Of a stretch of DNA of 64,000 nucleotides, positions 10,462 to 21,331 are shown piece by piece; position 1 is the stretch's first letter; each line of letters starts with the position of its first letter. The stretch comes from Nothopassalora personata (taxonomy: Eukaryota; Ascomycota; Dothideomycetes; Mycosphaerellales; Mycosphaerellaceae). Location of the stretch: NCBI GenBank assembly GCA_033816765.1, contig CM066295.1:2976001-3040000 (forward strand), given 5' to 3'. Position numbers and translations under genes: made by a program. The notes under the pieces were generated by a model. The model made no database searches. It was not told where the DNA came from and was given only the letters and a program-made list of their open reading frames with translations.

Positions 10462-10928
10462 TGACGCGTGACCAAATCTGGAACATAGCACTTGAAGACG
10501 ACATCGAGGGCTACCTCAACTACACTCGCGACGGACCGTTCTACACATACCGCACTATCGAAGCCAGAGGGAAGGGCGATATCGAGATCGGGGTCGAAAG
10601 CACTCTGCCATTCCAATTATCAGCGCTCCTCTCAGCTTGCCGCCGGGCCCGACACCAAGCGAGCCGAATATACCACGCGAACACTTATTTCCATTTCAGC
10701 GAGCCGATGGTCTGCGCGGCATGGCTGCGAAGTCACGAGGACGCCCGTACTGAGACCGTCGGCGCGCTTGCCTGGGGGCAGTCTAGAACGGTCCAGATGA
10801 CACCGACCACGCTTCTAGGGAATAAGCTAGCAGATTTCTTCGAGTCGAAAGGGTTTGATACCAAGGGCGAAATTGTACATCAAGTTTCGTCCATTGGAGG
10901 TGCACCGCGACCAGCGTGTGTGGCGTAA
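10462..10928 (+). pseudogene. 5'-truncated 2EXR/F-box-like gene cut by the LTR element
   Basis: The frame is open from the first base after the LTR and reads TRDQIWNIALEDD, then LLSACRRARHQASRIYHANT and YFHFSEPMVCAAWLRS. This matches the pattern of the fungal 2EXR/F-box-like superfamily (LRxxIW...LL..CRQ...EA...Y..NTF.F), proteins common in Dothideomycetes and of unknown function. The N-terminal part that normally precedes LRDQIW (a LPxE motif) is missing, and no ATG lies upstream because the LTR replaces it. About 155 residues remain before the stop at 10926-10928. I read it as a gene disrupted by retrotransposon insertion. Confidence 0.6.
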
Positions 10929-11509
10929 GCCGGAAGACATAGACATGTGGCTGAGTCCAAACGGCTGGACTGAAGGAGTCTGGGAGGATCTGTTTACTTG
11001 AAACATGGGCTACGAAGGCAGAGAGTGCGCTTCCAGAGGTGCTTTCATGGACATGAAGGGCCTTCTGCACGTGTGGGAGCATCGCTGGTTCAACAGTCGC
11101 ATGCCCCAGTCATGTGCCAAGATTTTGATCGGCCACACGTTTGGGATCACAGCTGGTCATACTGACGCTCTTCGCTACTGAAAGGCATACATAGCGTATG
11201 GAGGCGGAGCGCGCTCAGGAAATGGTTACGGACGGGAAACCCCAGGCTTGAAAAGATGATGTGAGAAATATGTGATGCTGAGGCAATGCCAACTGAAATA
11301 AGGTTCTGCTTAAGGAACTGGCTTGGTGAGCATCTCATGCTCGAAGCCAGCGCGGAGAGGAGGATCTCATTATCAACAGATTGTAATATGCGTTCTATAT
11401 TCGTCTGTTGAAATAGCATCCGAAAGACCACTCCACACAAACATTTGTCAACTCACTGCACTGCCTCGCTCCTCATGCCGCCAAAGATAATTCCTGCCTT
11501 CAATAAACC
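10929..11509. other. No gene recognised
   Basis: Normal-composition DNA downstream of the truncated 2EXR gene. Short frames on both strands have no recognisable motif; part may be the 3' region of the disrupted gene. Confidence 0.4.
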
Positions 11510-12146
11510 CTCTCGACATCGCCTAGCCCGAAGCCCACCGTCCCGCCACCGTCACCGCCACGGCCATAACTCTCTCCCAAGTCTCCTTGAACATAAGACC
11601 CGTCTCATCTCCCGTCATAGGAACCTCCCACTCTTCCACATCCCTATCCTCCACTTCCACCCTGACCATGACCTCCCCCAGCCTGAACGCCCACCGAAAC
11701 AGCAAAACTTCGTACTGAAATCGGCTCCTCCACCGCTACACCTTATATACGGTCGACCGAGCCCCATGATTCCAAATGAAGCGCAAGAAGAAAGTAACCT
11801 CGTACTCGTACAAGTCTGTATGAACTGCTTTCCTCCCAGCAACAGTTTACAGTAGATGTCCGTGCCATCGGTGTAGATTGGTCCCGGCTCCAGATGCCGC
11901 AGCTGTCGTCCGTGGTGGAGATGAGGGGGTGATTGCAGCAGCAGTAGTCGAAGAGGTCGCGGCCGTTGTATGAGGATGCGACTCGGAGCAAGAGGCAGGC
12001 GTTGCTGCAGGAAGACGGAGGTTGCGGTCATGGCGTGCTATGTCTTGCACATGCGGCGGGCGTCGAGGAGGGTGGCGACTGAGGAGCATTTCAAGGAGCT
12101 CGTTCACGCCTAGGACGCGCAAGACGGCGGTGCTATCTCCTGCCAT
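11510..12146 (-). pseudogene. Decayed F-box protein gene
   Basis: Reading leftward from ATG 12146, the product begins MAGDSTAVLRVLGVNELLEM, the start of a typical Dothideomycete F-box protein (VLRV.ELLE.IL). The F-box then shifts frame near 12080 and continues as TLLDARRMCKT, stop, HAMTATSVFLQQRLPLAPS. The stop is TAG at 12040-12038, where F-box proteins usually have the Trp of KTW; TGG to TAG is a G-to-A change. Further frame changes occur before a last coding-like block around 11520-11700 (WKVPMTGDE-like, FKETWERVM). It is probably a pseudogene rather than an intron-rich gene, because lesions fall inside the conserved F-box. Confidence 0.55.
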
Positions 12147-12679
12147 GACGATGATCTAGGTGGTGGAGTGGTGCTGTGCCCGGTCTGTGAGGCATGTCAG
12201 GTTATGTCAGTAGAAAATGCGCGGCGCGCTTAAAGATAACTCAGCTCGCATGCGATACTACCTGGCGCGAGGCGCTGTGTCAATGACTTTAGCTGTGTAC
12301 TGTTTTGAGTGTATACGCGTGGTTGTAGTATGGATGAATGCAATGCTCAACGCGCGGCTGCAAAAGTTTCATGTGCATCGAAATCAAAATACTATTTGTC
12401 CCATCAGCAGAAAATGCCCGAAAAGTTCTTCTCCTCGCCCTGGCAACGGGAATGTGTGTACGCCGCATCGAGGAGCTGCTCGAAACGACATTCATACACC
12501 CACTATGCTAATGCCTCGCTAAGCAACAAACGTTGTATGCCGCAAAGATGCTCGCTTGTACAATAAAAGCCCAACCGCTCAAGCTCTATTGACAAACCTC
12601 GGACCTGTTGCTCACTGTACCAAGAAGAATCGAAGTTGCCACCAACCAATTATGCAAATGCCAAATGCTGTCGTAACCA
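12147..12679. other. Intergenic; nothing recognised
   Basis: Lies between the start of the decayed F-box gene and the stop of the TRP channel gene. It holds the 3' region of the channel gene and presumably the former F-box promoter. No conserved frame is seen. Confidence 0.4.
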
Positions 12680-15600
12680 TTACTCATCCCTCCTTCCATC
12701 CGAATGAATTCTATCATCACCCCTGGTCGCATTCGTGCGTCGAGCTGCTGCTGTGCCCATTGGGATATCATCGTCCTTCGTAATCTCAACCACAGACTTG
12801 ACGGAATCTGGGCTGGGCTCTTGCTCGATGTCGTCCACGTGCTCCTCTCGCGCCAGTTGGTGCAGCGCCCCTCGAGATTCGGACTCGAAGCCTTCACTCC
12901 TCGCCACTCTGGCCGCACCATCTCCGTCACTGGTTCGTCCGGCTTGCTCGCTGCTGCTTGGCCGATCGTTTCCCTTGCCCTTCTTGCTGTTCCGCCGCAC
13001 TGCCTTACGCGGACTGTTCGACGCCTTGCTCTTCTCGTTGCCACCAATCCTGCCAACCGGTGTTTTGGGCGTCTGCCACCCAGAGCCGCCAGTGGTGGAG
13101 CCTTGAGTTTCAACTTTTGGGCGTATCGCTTTTCCACCACGGATTATTTGGCCAACGGAATCACCTTCGCTCTCTCTTCGCGAGCCGCTATTGGCATTAT
13201 GGCTCATGTCTTTGATCTCCTTCAGCACTTCGCGGAAACCTTCTTCCAAGGTATGCATCCTGGCAAGCATGATGCGGTTGACCATACCCTTCTCCTCGTC
13301 CTCGCTGCGACGGCGATGTTCTTCTGCCCTGCGCTGGAGTTCACGCTCCCGCATTAGCTGCTCGCTGAACGATGCGGGCATATCAGAGATACCACCTGCA
13401 TCATAGCCACCCGATGGCCCAAACTTGTTGTCGCCGATCTCGCTGGCAAGATCAAGAGCGCGAGCGTTGAATGATGGCTCACGACGACGCCTCGGAGGTA
13501 TATCTATGAATGTTAGACTGGTGTTATGAACATTCTTCTGTCGCTGGGGCATCCCTGGCCGAGGTCTTGGCGCAGGGACTGTTTGCTTTCTGACTGGCAG
13601 GCGGGTGCCATCCAAAAATGCTATTGGTTTAGGAGTGGCCGCGCCTCCATAGCCGCTGTTGTTTTTCGATGGACTGGCGCGAGCCACTGGCAGAGCATTG
13701 GACGTCGAGGAGTCATAGACCGGCTGAGGGTCGAAAAGTATCGTGGCGCTAGAGGCCTGCCTGTCATGACTCTTGGTCTTTGCAGCGGCTACTTGAGCCC
13801 GCTGGGGTGGTCCAACTGACTTCATGATCCCGGGTGAATGCTTTAAGCGAGCCTGGGCAGCATGAGACAGCTGCATCATTGGCGAGGTCATGCCTATTGG
13901 TCTTTGGAAGTACTCCGACTCATCTCCGCTGGCAGGAGTCTTATTCCGAAGGGATAGTGCACTTTCGCCCAGCAAGGGATCCCCACGGTCGGAGTCGTCG
14001 TTGATCTCATCGTCACCATCGGCTTCGGTGTCATGGGGTAGCGTGTCATTGCTCATCTCTGGCTCAGACTCCTCCACAATCCTCTGGGGCCGCTTTGAAG
14101 CTGCGAGTGACAATCCATCAGGGTCGCTGGCGATGCTTTTCGTGGCCGTAGAAAAGTCTCGTGACTGCTTCAACATCCTCTTGTGCTCTGCAGTCATCGC
14201 GCGCTTGAACTTTGGTCGGCCGTGCTCCAGCCGCTCAAGCACACTCCTAGGCTGCTCGAGTGGCGGGCTTGCACCACCTTCCAAGTCCGCGACCTGCATC
14301 CACTGATCAACAGCATTGGTCGAATGTCGTCTTTCGGGGTCCATTTCGCGGGTTGTCGTGCGTACAGTGTCACCTCGGAAAGGCCTACGGAACACCTCAT
14401 CGAGTGCTCGATCCTTGTTGAAGCTGATAACAGACGGCTCTCGAAGTCGGTGGCTTGGCGTGTACATATCCGGCGCCTTGTTGAGAGTGAACGCAACCGG
14501 CTGTTTCTGGTGGGTGTGCTGTCGCTCGACTTGCTCGACTGGGGCATACGAGCTTCTTGCCATGACCATTTGCTCATAGCTGAAGATCACGAACAAGATC
14601 GGGAAATGCGATATCTTGATGATGGTACGATTGAACTTGACGTACTGTCGAAGGGGTACGATGAATCGGATTGGGCTCAATAGCCATCCGACTATGTTCG
14701 TGGGTGCAACGTAGCTGAAGAGCGCATCCGACTTGACCATGGAGATTGTATTGACAGCGAAGAGGAACTGATGTTCTTCTTCTGCGTTCCTCACGATCGC
14801 CATGAAGCTGTTCGTGAGCACTGTGATCAGGATTGTCACGATCAAGAAGTGACACAGCGTCAGGAAGCTGGCCATGATGGCCTTTCCCAGTATGTTGTAG
14901 CCATTCCAATGATCCCAGACCGCCGGAGTGAAGCCCATCAGGATTTGGAAGAGCGAATAGGCAACGCCATTGGCGTCTCTAGTATCTGCAAATGACAACG
15001 AAAGTGCTACGAAGAAGCCGGAACAGCAGATGACGATCAGTACGAGGACTGCAACAAGATCCAGAGCCATCAGTCGGAACGCAATGAGCAGTTGCGAGAA
15101 GTACCGGTAGTGGTCGAGCACACTGAACAATCGTGGGAATAGTAGAATGGCAGTCGAGGCGAGGACATCGTATGCGATTCCGGCGATCTTGTGTCTATTG
15201 TCATCCGCAAGCACTATGCCATAGAGACGCAGGCAGTAGTAAACAAGGAACAAGAACAGGATACCAAGATCGAAGGCGTTCCAGAAGCTAAGGATGTACA
15301 ATCCAAAGCCTTGTTCGGTGAAGCCTACCACTTCGTCCAACATGTATCCGACACTCCAGAACCAGAACAGGACCTCAAGTGGAGTGATTGTCAGATTCCT
15401 GTCAGCAAGGACAGCCACGAACAATGCAAGCATGGCGGCAAAACTGAGTGTGCTGAAGACTTGCCTGTAGCGCGGTACACGAAGACGGCTCAGCTTGAAG
15501 AGCGAAGCATCCCTGGGGTTATACAAGGTGACCGTCCGTCTTGCAAGAGGAGGTTCAACAGGTCTCTTGATGCGTCGGTTCCCTTGCGCCTTCTTCGATA

Positions 15601-16573
15601 GCACGGCATCAGCAGGTAACTCGCTGGTTTCGTGATCAGCATTTGTACCGTAGTCATTCTGACGACCACGAAGGACAGCCAGTTCAGACTGGCGGTGTTT
15701 CCGATGGAGATTGTCAGCCTCGGAGTGGAAGACAATGTTGCCAGCCCAGATCGCCTCGAGATGCTGGACCACAAGAGGATGTGCCAGGAAGCGCTTGGCC
15801 TCTGCGCGGATTGCGATCTCGATAGTACTGACCCTCGCAACACGGTTCGCGGCTCTTCTTGCCAGTATCTCAGCATTCAGTGACGGCATTCCGTTTGTCG
15901 TAGCTTTTACATCCATGCCCGATAGAGGGTCGAAGTCGTAGGACAACGAATCGATCAACTCTCGAGTGGTGTACTCCTTCAACAGACGTATTGCTAACAG
16001 CTCACTGATCAGTGCCCTCGTCCTCGATACGCCGACATTGCCAGGGTTCATCTGCCCTTCCTTTTGGAATTGCAGACAGTTGGCAATGAGAGCACATATC
16101 GTGGCACGATTGAAGTGGTCCGCTCTGATCCGTCCTTGCACTGGTTTGACCAAGAATTGGCTGATCTGTGGCGACCGAAGTTGTTCCCACGACAAAGTCG
16201 TTTCGCACTTCTGCACGATGAGCTGTCGTATCGCGTGTGTGACATTGTACAGCGGAATCCTGTCGAGATGTGCCGCCGAGAAGATGGGCAACAATGGCGT
16301 GTCGACGGCGTCTTCGTCCTCGTCTTCTGCTATCTCGTCCCCAAAGTCCTCCTCTTCCTCGACATCGTCGTCGTCAATGTTGCCAAAGTAGTCACGCCCG
16401 CCATTGGCTGGGTGCCGTGGAGAGAAGTCGTCTTCCTCGTCGTGGTAGCGTTCGATGTTTCTCGCGACTCGTCGATGTCTCGATCGTTCGGGCGATTGTG
16501 TGAAGGCGGAGTGTGTATCGTCGTTGTCCTTCTTCCTCCGGCCTCGACTCAAAGACCGGAAGAGTCGAAGCAT
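12680..16573 (-). CDS. TRP-type (YVC1-like) cation channel with long C-terminal tail (1297 aa)
   Basis: Predicted Ca2+-permeable nonselective channel of vacuolar or other internal membranes, related to yeast Yvc1. An acidic, disordered N-terminus (about 1-95) precedes the conserved cytosolic linker (about 100-300: IPLYNVTHAIRQLI, LIANCLQFQ, LLAIRLLKEYTTRELID). About six hydrophobic segments lie at residues 372-600, with the pore region around LFQILMGFTPAVWDHWNGYN (541-560) and the last helix LCHFLIVTILITVLTNSFMA. The tail (about 690-1297) is Ser/Pro-rich and disordered, with a charged coiled-coil-like stretch near 1120-1180. Yvc1 itself is only about 675 aa, so this belongs to the longer paralogue group of filamentous fungi. 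Single exon; the start ATG 16573 is the first in frame. The gene is divergent from 17438. Confidence 0.88.
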   Translation of the reverse strand: MLRLFRSLSRGRRKKDNDDTHSAFTQSPERSRHRRVARNIERYHDEEDDFSPRHPANGGRDYFGNIDDDDVEEEEDFGDEIAEDEDEDAVDTPLLPIFSAAHLDRIPLYNVTHAIRQLIVQKCETTLSWEQLRSPQISQFLVKPVQGRIRADHFNRATICALIANCLQFQKEGQMNPGNVGVSRTRALISELLAIRLLKEYTTRELIDSLSYDFDPLSGMDVKATTNGMPSLNAEILARRAANRVARVSTIEIAIRAEAKRFLAHPLVVQHLEAIWAGNIVFHSEADNLHRKHRQSELAVLRGRQNDYGTNADHETSELPADAVLSKKAQGNRRIKRPVEPPLARRTVTLYNPRDASLFKLSRLRVPRYRQVFSTLSFAAMLALFVAVLADRNLTITPLEVLFWFWSVGYMLDEVVGFTEQGFGLYILSFWNAFDLGILFLFLVYYCLRLYGIVLADDNRHKIAGIAYDVLASTAILLFPRLFSVLDHYRYFSQLLIAFRLMALDLVAVLVLIVICCSGFFVALSLSFADTRDANGVAYSLFQILMGFTPAVWDHWNGYNILGKAIMASFLTLCHFLIVTILITVLTNSFMAIVRNAEEEHQFLFAVNTISMVKSDALFSYVAPTNIVGWLLSPIRFIVPLRQYVKFNRTIIKISHFPILFVIFSYEQMVMARSSYAPVEQVERQHTHQKQPVAFTLNKAPDMYTPSHRLREPSVISFNKDRALDEVFRRPFRGDTVRTTTREMDPERRHSTNAVDQWMQVADLEGGASPPLEQPRSVLERLEHGRPKFKRAMTAEHKRMLKQSRDFSTATKSIASDPDGLSLAASKRPQRIVEESEPEMSNDTLPHDTEADGDDEINDDSDRGDPLLGESALSLRNKTPASGDESEYFQRPIGMTSPMMQLSHAAQARLKHSPGIMKSVGPPQRAQVAAAKTKSHDRQASSATILFDPQPVYDSSTSNALPVARASPSKNNSGYGGAATPKPIAFLDGTRLPVRKQTVPAPRPRPGMPQRQKNVHNTSLTFIDIPPRRRREPSFNARALDLASEIGDNKFGPSGGYDAGGISDMPASFSEQLMRERELQRRAEEHRRRSEDEEKGMVNRIMLARMHTLEEGFREVLKEIKDMSHNANSGSRRESEGDSVGQIIRGGKAIRPKVETQGSTTGGSGWQTPKTPVGRIGGNEKSKASNSPRKAVRRNSKKGKGNDRPSSSEQAGRTSDGDGAARVARSEGFESESRGALHQLAREEHVDDIEQEPSPDSVKSVVEITKDDDIPMGTAAARRTNATRGDDRIHSDGRRDE

Positions 16574-17437
16574 TTGACCCGCTACTGCAGGTTTTAATCA
16601 CCCTTGATCGGTGGTGACACGTCTTTCCACTAGTTCCAGTTCCAGCGCGCGAGCAGGAACGAACCAGCACGACGCGAGCAAGTAATAAACAATGCCTCGA
16701 GATGACTTTCCCCTGATGTCTGGCCGTGTGTGAGCAACTTCCGACCAGTACCTCGCCTCCTCAAAAGCAGCACATCCCTCCGTCCCGTGCAGCAGGCTTA
16801 TCGCCCTGTGTGCCGTGCGACGACACCACCACGTGAAGAGTTGAGGAAACACGGATCTGGAGGATGCACATGCCACGGACATTAGCCGCGCTAGTACCAC
16901 AGAAGCATATCATCATTATCATGGTGATAGACCCAATAAAACCCTCTCACATTTGCTCGCGACAACCACGGCCCGCCGCCGACTCATGCCCTTGGCATTC
17001 TCCGATAGTCTGATCAATGAGGCGATCGGTGAAGAGAGCCGGATCTTGATATTGCTATGGTGCTCGTGACACTGCAGGCCATGCAGCTCATAGAACCAGT
17101 TCTATCGCCATGGATATCAGCTCCAATCCTCCACCACCAATCACATCTCGCGCACGCTGCAAACAAGCGATGAATCGCCGGCTGCACCCCACGCCACTAC
17201 CAGATCGCCTGCGCTACGAATCCTGCACATCACCACACACGCCACACTGCTTTTCTGCACGAGCTGGGGTCATTCTTTCGACATCACGGCATAGCGGAGG
17301 ACACACGCCATTGTACCTCCGTTGACCGCCATTTGCTGTGTGCAAGCACAGCAAGGATCGACTGTCACGACAGCTTCCCGCCATCAGACACAGCTTACCC
17401 GCCTCGTGCACATTTCTACACTGGAAGCTCCATCATC
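16574..17437. promoter_or_regulatory. Divergent intergenic region, TRP channel / EIF1AD-like gene
   Basis: 864 bp separate the two divergent start codons and must hold both promoters. No individual element is clear enough to name. An in-frame extension of the downstream gene runs up to 17333, but the ATG at 17438 fits the family better. Confidence 0.5.
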
Positions 17438-17845
17438 ATGCCGAAACCCAAGCGCCTCACGCAAGCCGTGCAGGAAGAGACGCTAACACCCCCGGATGCA
17501 CTGCCCGCTGGCCAGAAAATCGCTCGTGTCAAAAGTGCCGCTGGCAACAATCTGTACAACCTCGAGCTGCCGTCGGGTGGGGCACTTTTGGCAGAGCTGG
17601 ATGCCAAATTTCGCTCCACCATCTGGATGAAGCGTGGGTCGTATGTGCTGGTCGACACGACATCACTGGCTGATCGTGGCAACAAGCTGGGCGGGGAGAT
17701 CGTGAACATTGTCGGCGATGTCAAAGCTTGGAGTAAAGCATCATTCTGGCCGAAGGAGTTTTCGGCGACCAAGAGCTATCAGCCAGACTCGGATGACGAG
17801 TCCGATGACGGTCCGCAGATGCCTCCTTCTGACGATGAAGATTGA
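17438..17845 (+). CDS. EIF1AD-like S1/OB-fold protein (135 aa)
   Basis: Small RNA-binding OB-fold protein of the eIF1A family, similar to human EIF1AD. Residues 8-100 carry the family pattern: EETLTPPDALPAGQKIARVK, GNNLYNLELPSGGALLAELD and FRSTIWMKRGSYVLVDT. The C-terminus is acidic (DSDDESDD...SDDED), also typical. Start ATG 17438 gives MPKPKR, the usual length and N-terminus; the longer frame to 17333 adds 35 unrelated residues. No intron. The stop lies only 32 bp from the stop of the convergent ALG3 gene, so 3' ends must overlap. Confidence 0.85.
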   Translation: MPKPKRLTQAVQEETLTPPDALPAGQKIARVKSAAGNNLYNLELPSGGALLAELDAKFRSTIWMKRGSYVLVDTTSLADRGNKLGGEIVNIVGDVKAWSKASFWPKEFSATKSYQPDSDDESDDGPQMPPSDDED

Positions 17846-17877
17846 GAGACGCGGATAGCGTCATCATCCCGAGCTAA

Positions 17878-19271
17878 TCACTCTGCATGTGCATGTGCAT
17901 GCCCATTAGCTTTTGGCGGAGCGGCGTCCGCCTTGGCTGAGACATATGGACTTGTGCGTATCCATATACTTCCAACGATTGCCGCGAGACATCCAACAAC
18001 GACCATTGAACTGGCATTTGTGCTGGGATACACATTCCATGCCCATTCTTGAACCATGCACAAAGCATATATCAGCACTGGGTTCATACCACTCCGCCAC
18101 AGCAGGAATGGCGTCGACCAGACGATGTAGACGTAGAACTGGTAGTGCAAGCTTCTCGCAAAAAGGCAGCCAACGAGGACGGCTGAGAGGATGGAGGTGA
18201 GGATGAAGTCCGGGTCCACTCGGCGAGCAATGCGAGCTTGCTCCTCTTTCGATGGAGGAGTGAAGAAGTGGTTGATCGCTTCTGGGGCAGTCCAGCCTGA
18301 AGGTTGTAGCCATCGACCAACGCCGAACGTATATAGCAACAGCAAATGCGTGCCAATCAACGCGTACGAGAATGTCTTGCTGAGGAACGTCGTCTCCCCC
18401 ACGAACCTCCAGTTGACAGTCCACTTGTACATGAAGACCCGCGAGAATTCAAAGGCCCTCGTAACGTAGTTCTTCAATCCACCCAAGATGAATGGGAAAG
18501 CCAGGAGCGTCTGCAAAGATCATCAGCGTACAATCTCACATCTCATCAAGAATCTCACTCACCTGCAACTGCCCGATCGCCTGCGCCTGATAAAAAGCCC
18601 TATCCCTCCCCATGCCCTGCCACAACACAACCCCCACCGCCGGCAGTGCAAGCAACAAACTCATCTTCACTCCAACCCCAAAACTATACACCAACGTCCC
18701 CGTCGTCCACAGCCTCCTCTGCCACAACGCAATCGCCACAAAAAGGAACAGCACCGCGAAGCAATCATTGAAAAGTCTCAACAGAAAAATACTATGCGCT
18801 CGCTTACTCAAGCTCAGCAAAGGAAAGACCCAAGGTGGTACGTTCGCAGCGCGATAGCATTGCATCACCGTCCAGAGAGTGAGGAGGTAGACTCCGATGA
18901 AAATCCATTGGGCAAGGGCGATGTTTTGCCCGGCATCTGTGCAGGCGTAGAGGAGGCGGTAGATGTAAACGTGGGCGGCGGGATAAACGAGAGGGCCCGT
19001 GTCGCCGGAGATTTTGGCGTAGTCGCGCTCGCCGGCGATGTAGAGGTGGATTTGTTGCATGTAGGTGCGCCAGTCTATTTCGGTGTCTGTGAGAAATGTT
19101 AGAATTCGAAACGTGCTTTGGGATCTGGTGATGGTTTTGGAGGGACCTGCATGGAATTGTGTAGATGATGAGAACGCAGAGGACTGCATCGCCCGCAAGT
19201 TGGAGTGGTGCTGTCCAGCGGGTCGAGCGAGGGTCTGTTATGGCCTGCCAGGCCTTGGAGAGGAGGGACAT
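17878..19271 (-). CDS. alg3: Dol-P-Man:Man5GlcNAc2-PP-Dol alpha-1,3-mannosyltransferase
   Basis: ER membrane enzyme that adds the first dolichol-phosphate-mannose-derived mannose to the N-glycan precursor. Exons are 19271-19151, 19086-18563 and 18510-17878, giving 425 aa, normal for ALG3. Diagnostic stretches are [39 protein letters not shown] and [17 protein letters not shown] (here [13 protein letters not shown]), with many membrane segments. Intron 2 (18562-18511, GTGAGT...CAG, 52 nt) is ordinary. Intron 1 (19150-19087, 64 nt) keeps frame only if it starts GCAGGT and ends ACAG, joining T|AC to give the conserved Y before TEIDW; the nearby GT donor shifts the frame. The gene converges with the EIF1AD-like gene. 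Confidence 0.92.
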
Positions 19272-19858
19272 GATGGTGGTGACGTGTGGGTGTGGTGTCT
19301 GGATAGTTCTCCTAATGAAAGGTGGAGGATTCGATGCGAGCGGTCCGAGATCCGGTCGTCATTTGCTGTACACACGGGTGACGCGTCTTTCGTGTTCCCT
19401 TCTTCCACATGGCATCTTCGACTTCATCACCGGGCAGCATGGCAATCATGCTGAGTGCGCACACAATACGCGCACTATTTGGAAGAACAGTTGTCTCCTG
19501 ACAGGATGGTTCAATACCTCCTCGGCTGATAGATGAGATGGCTGCGGCAAGGCCAAACAGCAATAGCAATCGTGATCTCCATACAGTCCTATTAACGCCT
19601 GCGACCTCGCCGTAGTCGACGAAGCAGAACGCTATGATGATGTCACGCTTCGACTTCGCAATCACTACCTGCGCGACGATAGCACCATCGTAGCGATTAA
19701 GAGCTCATTGACACCTTGTACAAGCGGCCACATCTTTCGTCTACAGCCCTCGTACTGTACGACATGCGACGAGAAGGCGTTCGCTTTTCCGGTCACAATA
19801 AGTGAACGGGCATTGCCTCGCCATCCGTTCATGAAGATTCGTGACACTTCAATGCTAT
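19272..19858. other. Intergenic region upstream of ALG3 and downstream of the SDR gene
   Basis: Holds the ALG3 promoter and the SDR 3' end. No coding frame with family features was found. Confidence 0.4.
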
Positions 19859-20680
19859 CTACCACGGCTGAATACCATCTTTCCGGATCGCCTTCCCAAC
19901 ATCCTGATCACGCCTACCCTCAATCACATCCTTGATGAACTCTCCACCCACGGAAGGGTCCAGCGCTCCAATCTTCTTCAATTGCTCCGCCCCAATGCCA
20001 GCCAAACCCGTAGCCAAGAAGCCTGGCGACACCGCAAAGACCTTCACGCCATCATTCTTCAGAATCCGATGCCACTCAAGCACTGCCATGTTCATGCCGG
20101 TCTTCGAGCTTCGATACATCGTAGTCGGGTTCAAGACCTTCTCCTTTGGCCATCCAGCAGGCGGCGAACCGTTGATCGCTTTCAAGGCTTGGTTGTCGGT
20201 TCGGTCATGCTCTGACAAGGGCGATGTACCGCTTGTGATGAAGAGCAAGCGTGGCTCAGTCGACTTGAGCAGCAATGGGATGAACTCAGAGGTCATGACC
20301 ATAGTTCCCGCTACATTGACGTCCCAGGCTTTGTTCCAGCCCTCGCGGTAGGATAAATTGCCTTTTTGGACTTCGCCATCAAAGTTACCGCCTGCGTTGT
20401 TGACAAGGACGTCCAGATGACCGAACTGGGAAGAGATGCTGTCTCGCGCCTGCTCGATCGATTCATCGGACTCTATGTCGACTTGAACGACAGAGAGCGA
20501 GCTTTTAGCGTCCGGGAAATCTTTCTCCAGGTCCTCGATAGCTTTGTGGCCATTATCGATCTTGCGACTGCCAATCACGATCTCGTACTGCGAGCTGGAC
20601 TTGAGGAGAGCCTTGACTGCCTCAAGGCCAAGCCCGGTATTGGCGCCAGTGATAAGGACGACCTTCTTTGTTGAAGACAT
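19859..20680 (-). CDS. Short-chain dehydrogenase/reductase (273 aa)
   Basis: NAD(P)-dependent oxidoreductase with a classical Rossmann fold. Seen from ATG 20680: cofactor motif TGANTGLG (residues about 11-18), DVLVNNAGG (about 90-98), catalytic Ser in LLFITSGTS, and YRSSKTG giving the YxxxK pair, followed by VFAVSPGFLATGLAG. Length is typical of classical SDRs. The frame extends 78 nt upstream without an ATG, so 20680 (MSSTKKVVLITG) is chosen. Substrate cannot be told from sequence; the closest general type is the carbonyl-reductase-like fungal SDR. No intron is seen. Confidence 0.9.
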   Translation of the reverse strand: MSSTKKVVLITGANTGLGLEAVKALLKSSSQYEIVIGSRKIDNGHKAIEDLEKDFPDAKSSLSVVQVDIESDESIEQARDSISSQFGHLDVLVNNAGGNFDGEVQKGNLSYREGWNKAWDVNVAGTMVMTSEFIPLLLKSTEPRLLFITSGTSPLSEHDRTDNQALKAINGSPPAGWPKEKVLNPTTMYRSSKTGMNMAVLEWHRILKNDGVKVFAVSPGFLATGLAGIGAEQLKKIGALDPSVGGEFIKDVIEGRRDQDVGKAIRKDGIQPW

Positions 20681-21331
20681 GGTAGGAGGATCTGCTCTTG
20701 TAGGAGTCGGTAGTCTGGAAGCTGTTCGTGCGAAAGGACTCGAACAATGCCCGAACAATCATGAATTCTTGCTGCCTATATACTGACTGTATCACAGCTC
20801 TTGGATGACTCTCCAGCGGCAAAAATGCCTAAGCCCGAGCGGGTCCAGGCACCCAGCCATGGCCTACTGCTAAAGCAAATTTAGAGTAGTGGACCTTCAT
20901 AGGGCAGGGCGGACAGAGGGACAGTTACCTCCGGTCCTACAGATGGAGGTAACGACAGTGGCCGGACGATCGAGGCATGGAAGGATTCAGGCCAAAGCTT
21001 ATCGGCCGAGAAGACGTCAGTGCTGTACGAAGGATCACGTGCACCCGCATCAACGTTTCCCAGTGTCTGCCTTGAGGAGCAGCTACAGAACACGTCCCAT
21101 GCACATGGCAAAAGTGCTGTTCGTGCCTTGGCATATCCACATCAGGATCATTTGAGCCAGTCTAACATATCCATCTGTACGCCTACGATGCTGGGCGACT
21201 ACCCTAATCTTACCCGGCCACATACGTAGTCTTTGCTGCCAGCAGAACGTGACTTACTCTCAAGTAGTAGCATGAACTCTAGCAGCAAGATAGTCAGGTG
21301 CTAAGGTAGACGACATGTTGGCCTAGATTTT
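20681..21331. other. Intergenic; no gene supported
   Basis: Contains the SDR promoter. A minus-strand frame at 20881-21111 is open but matches no family I know. Confidence 0.35.

Noticed and set aside
12586..16600. Many plus-strand frames opposite the TRP channel gene
   Set aside because: They are antisense shadows of one long, domain-bearing minus-strand ORF.
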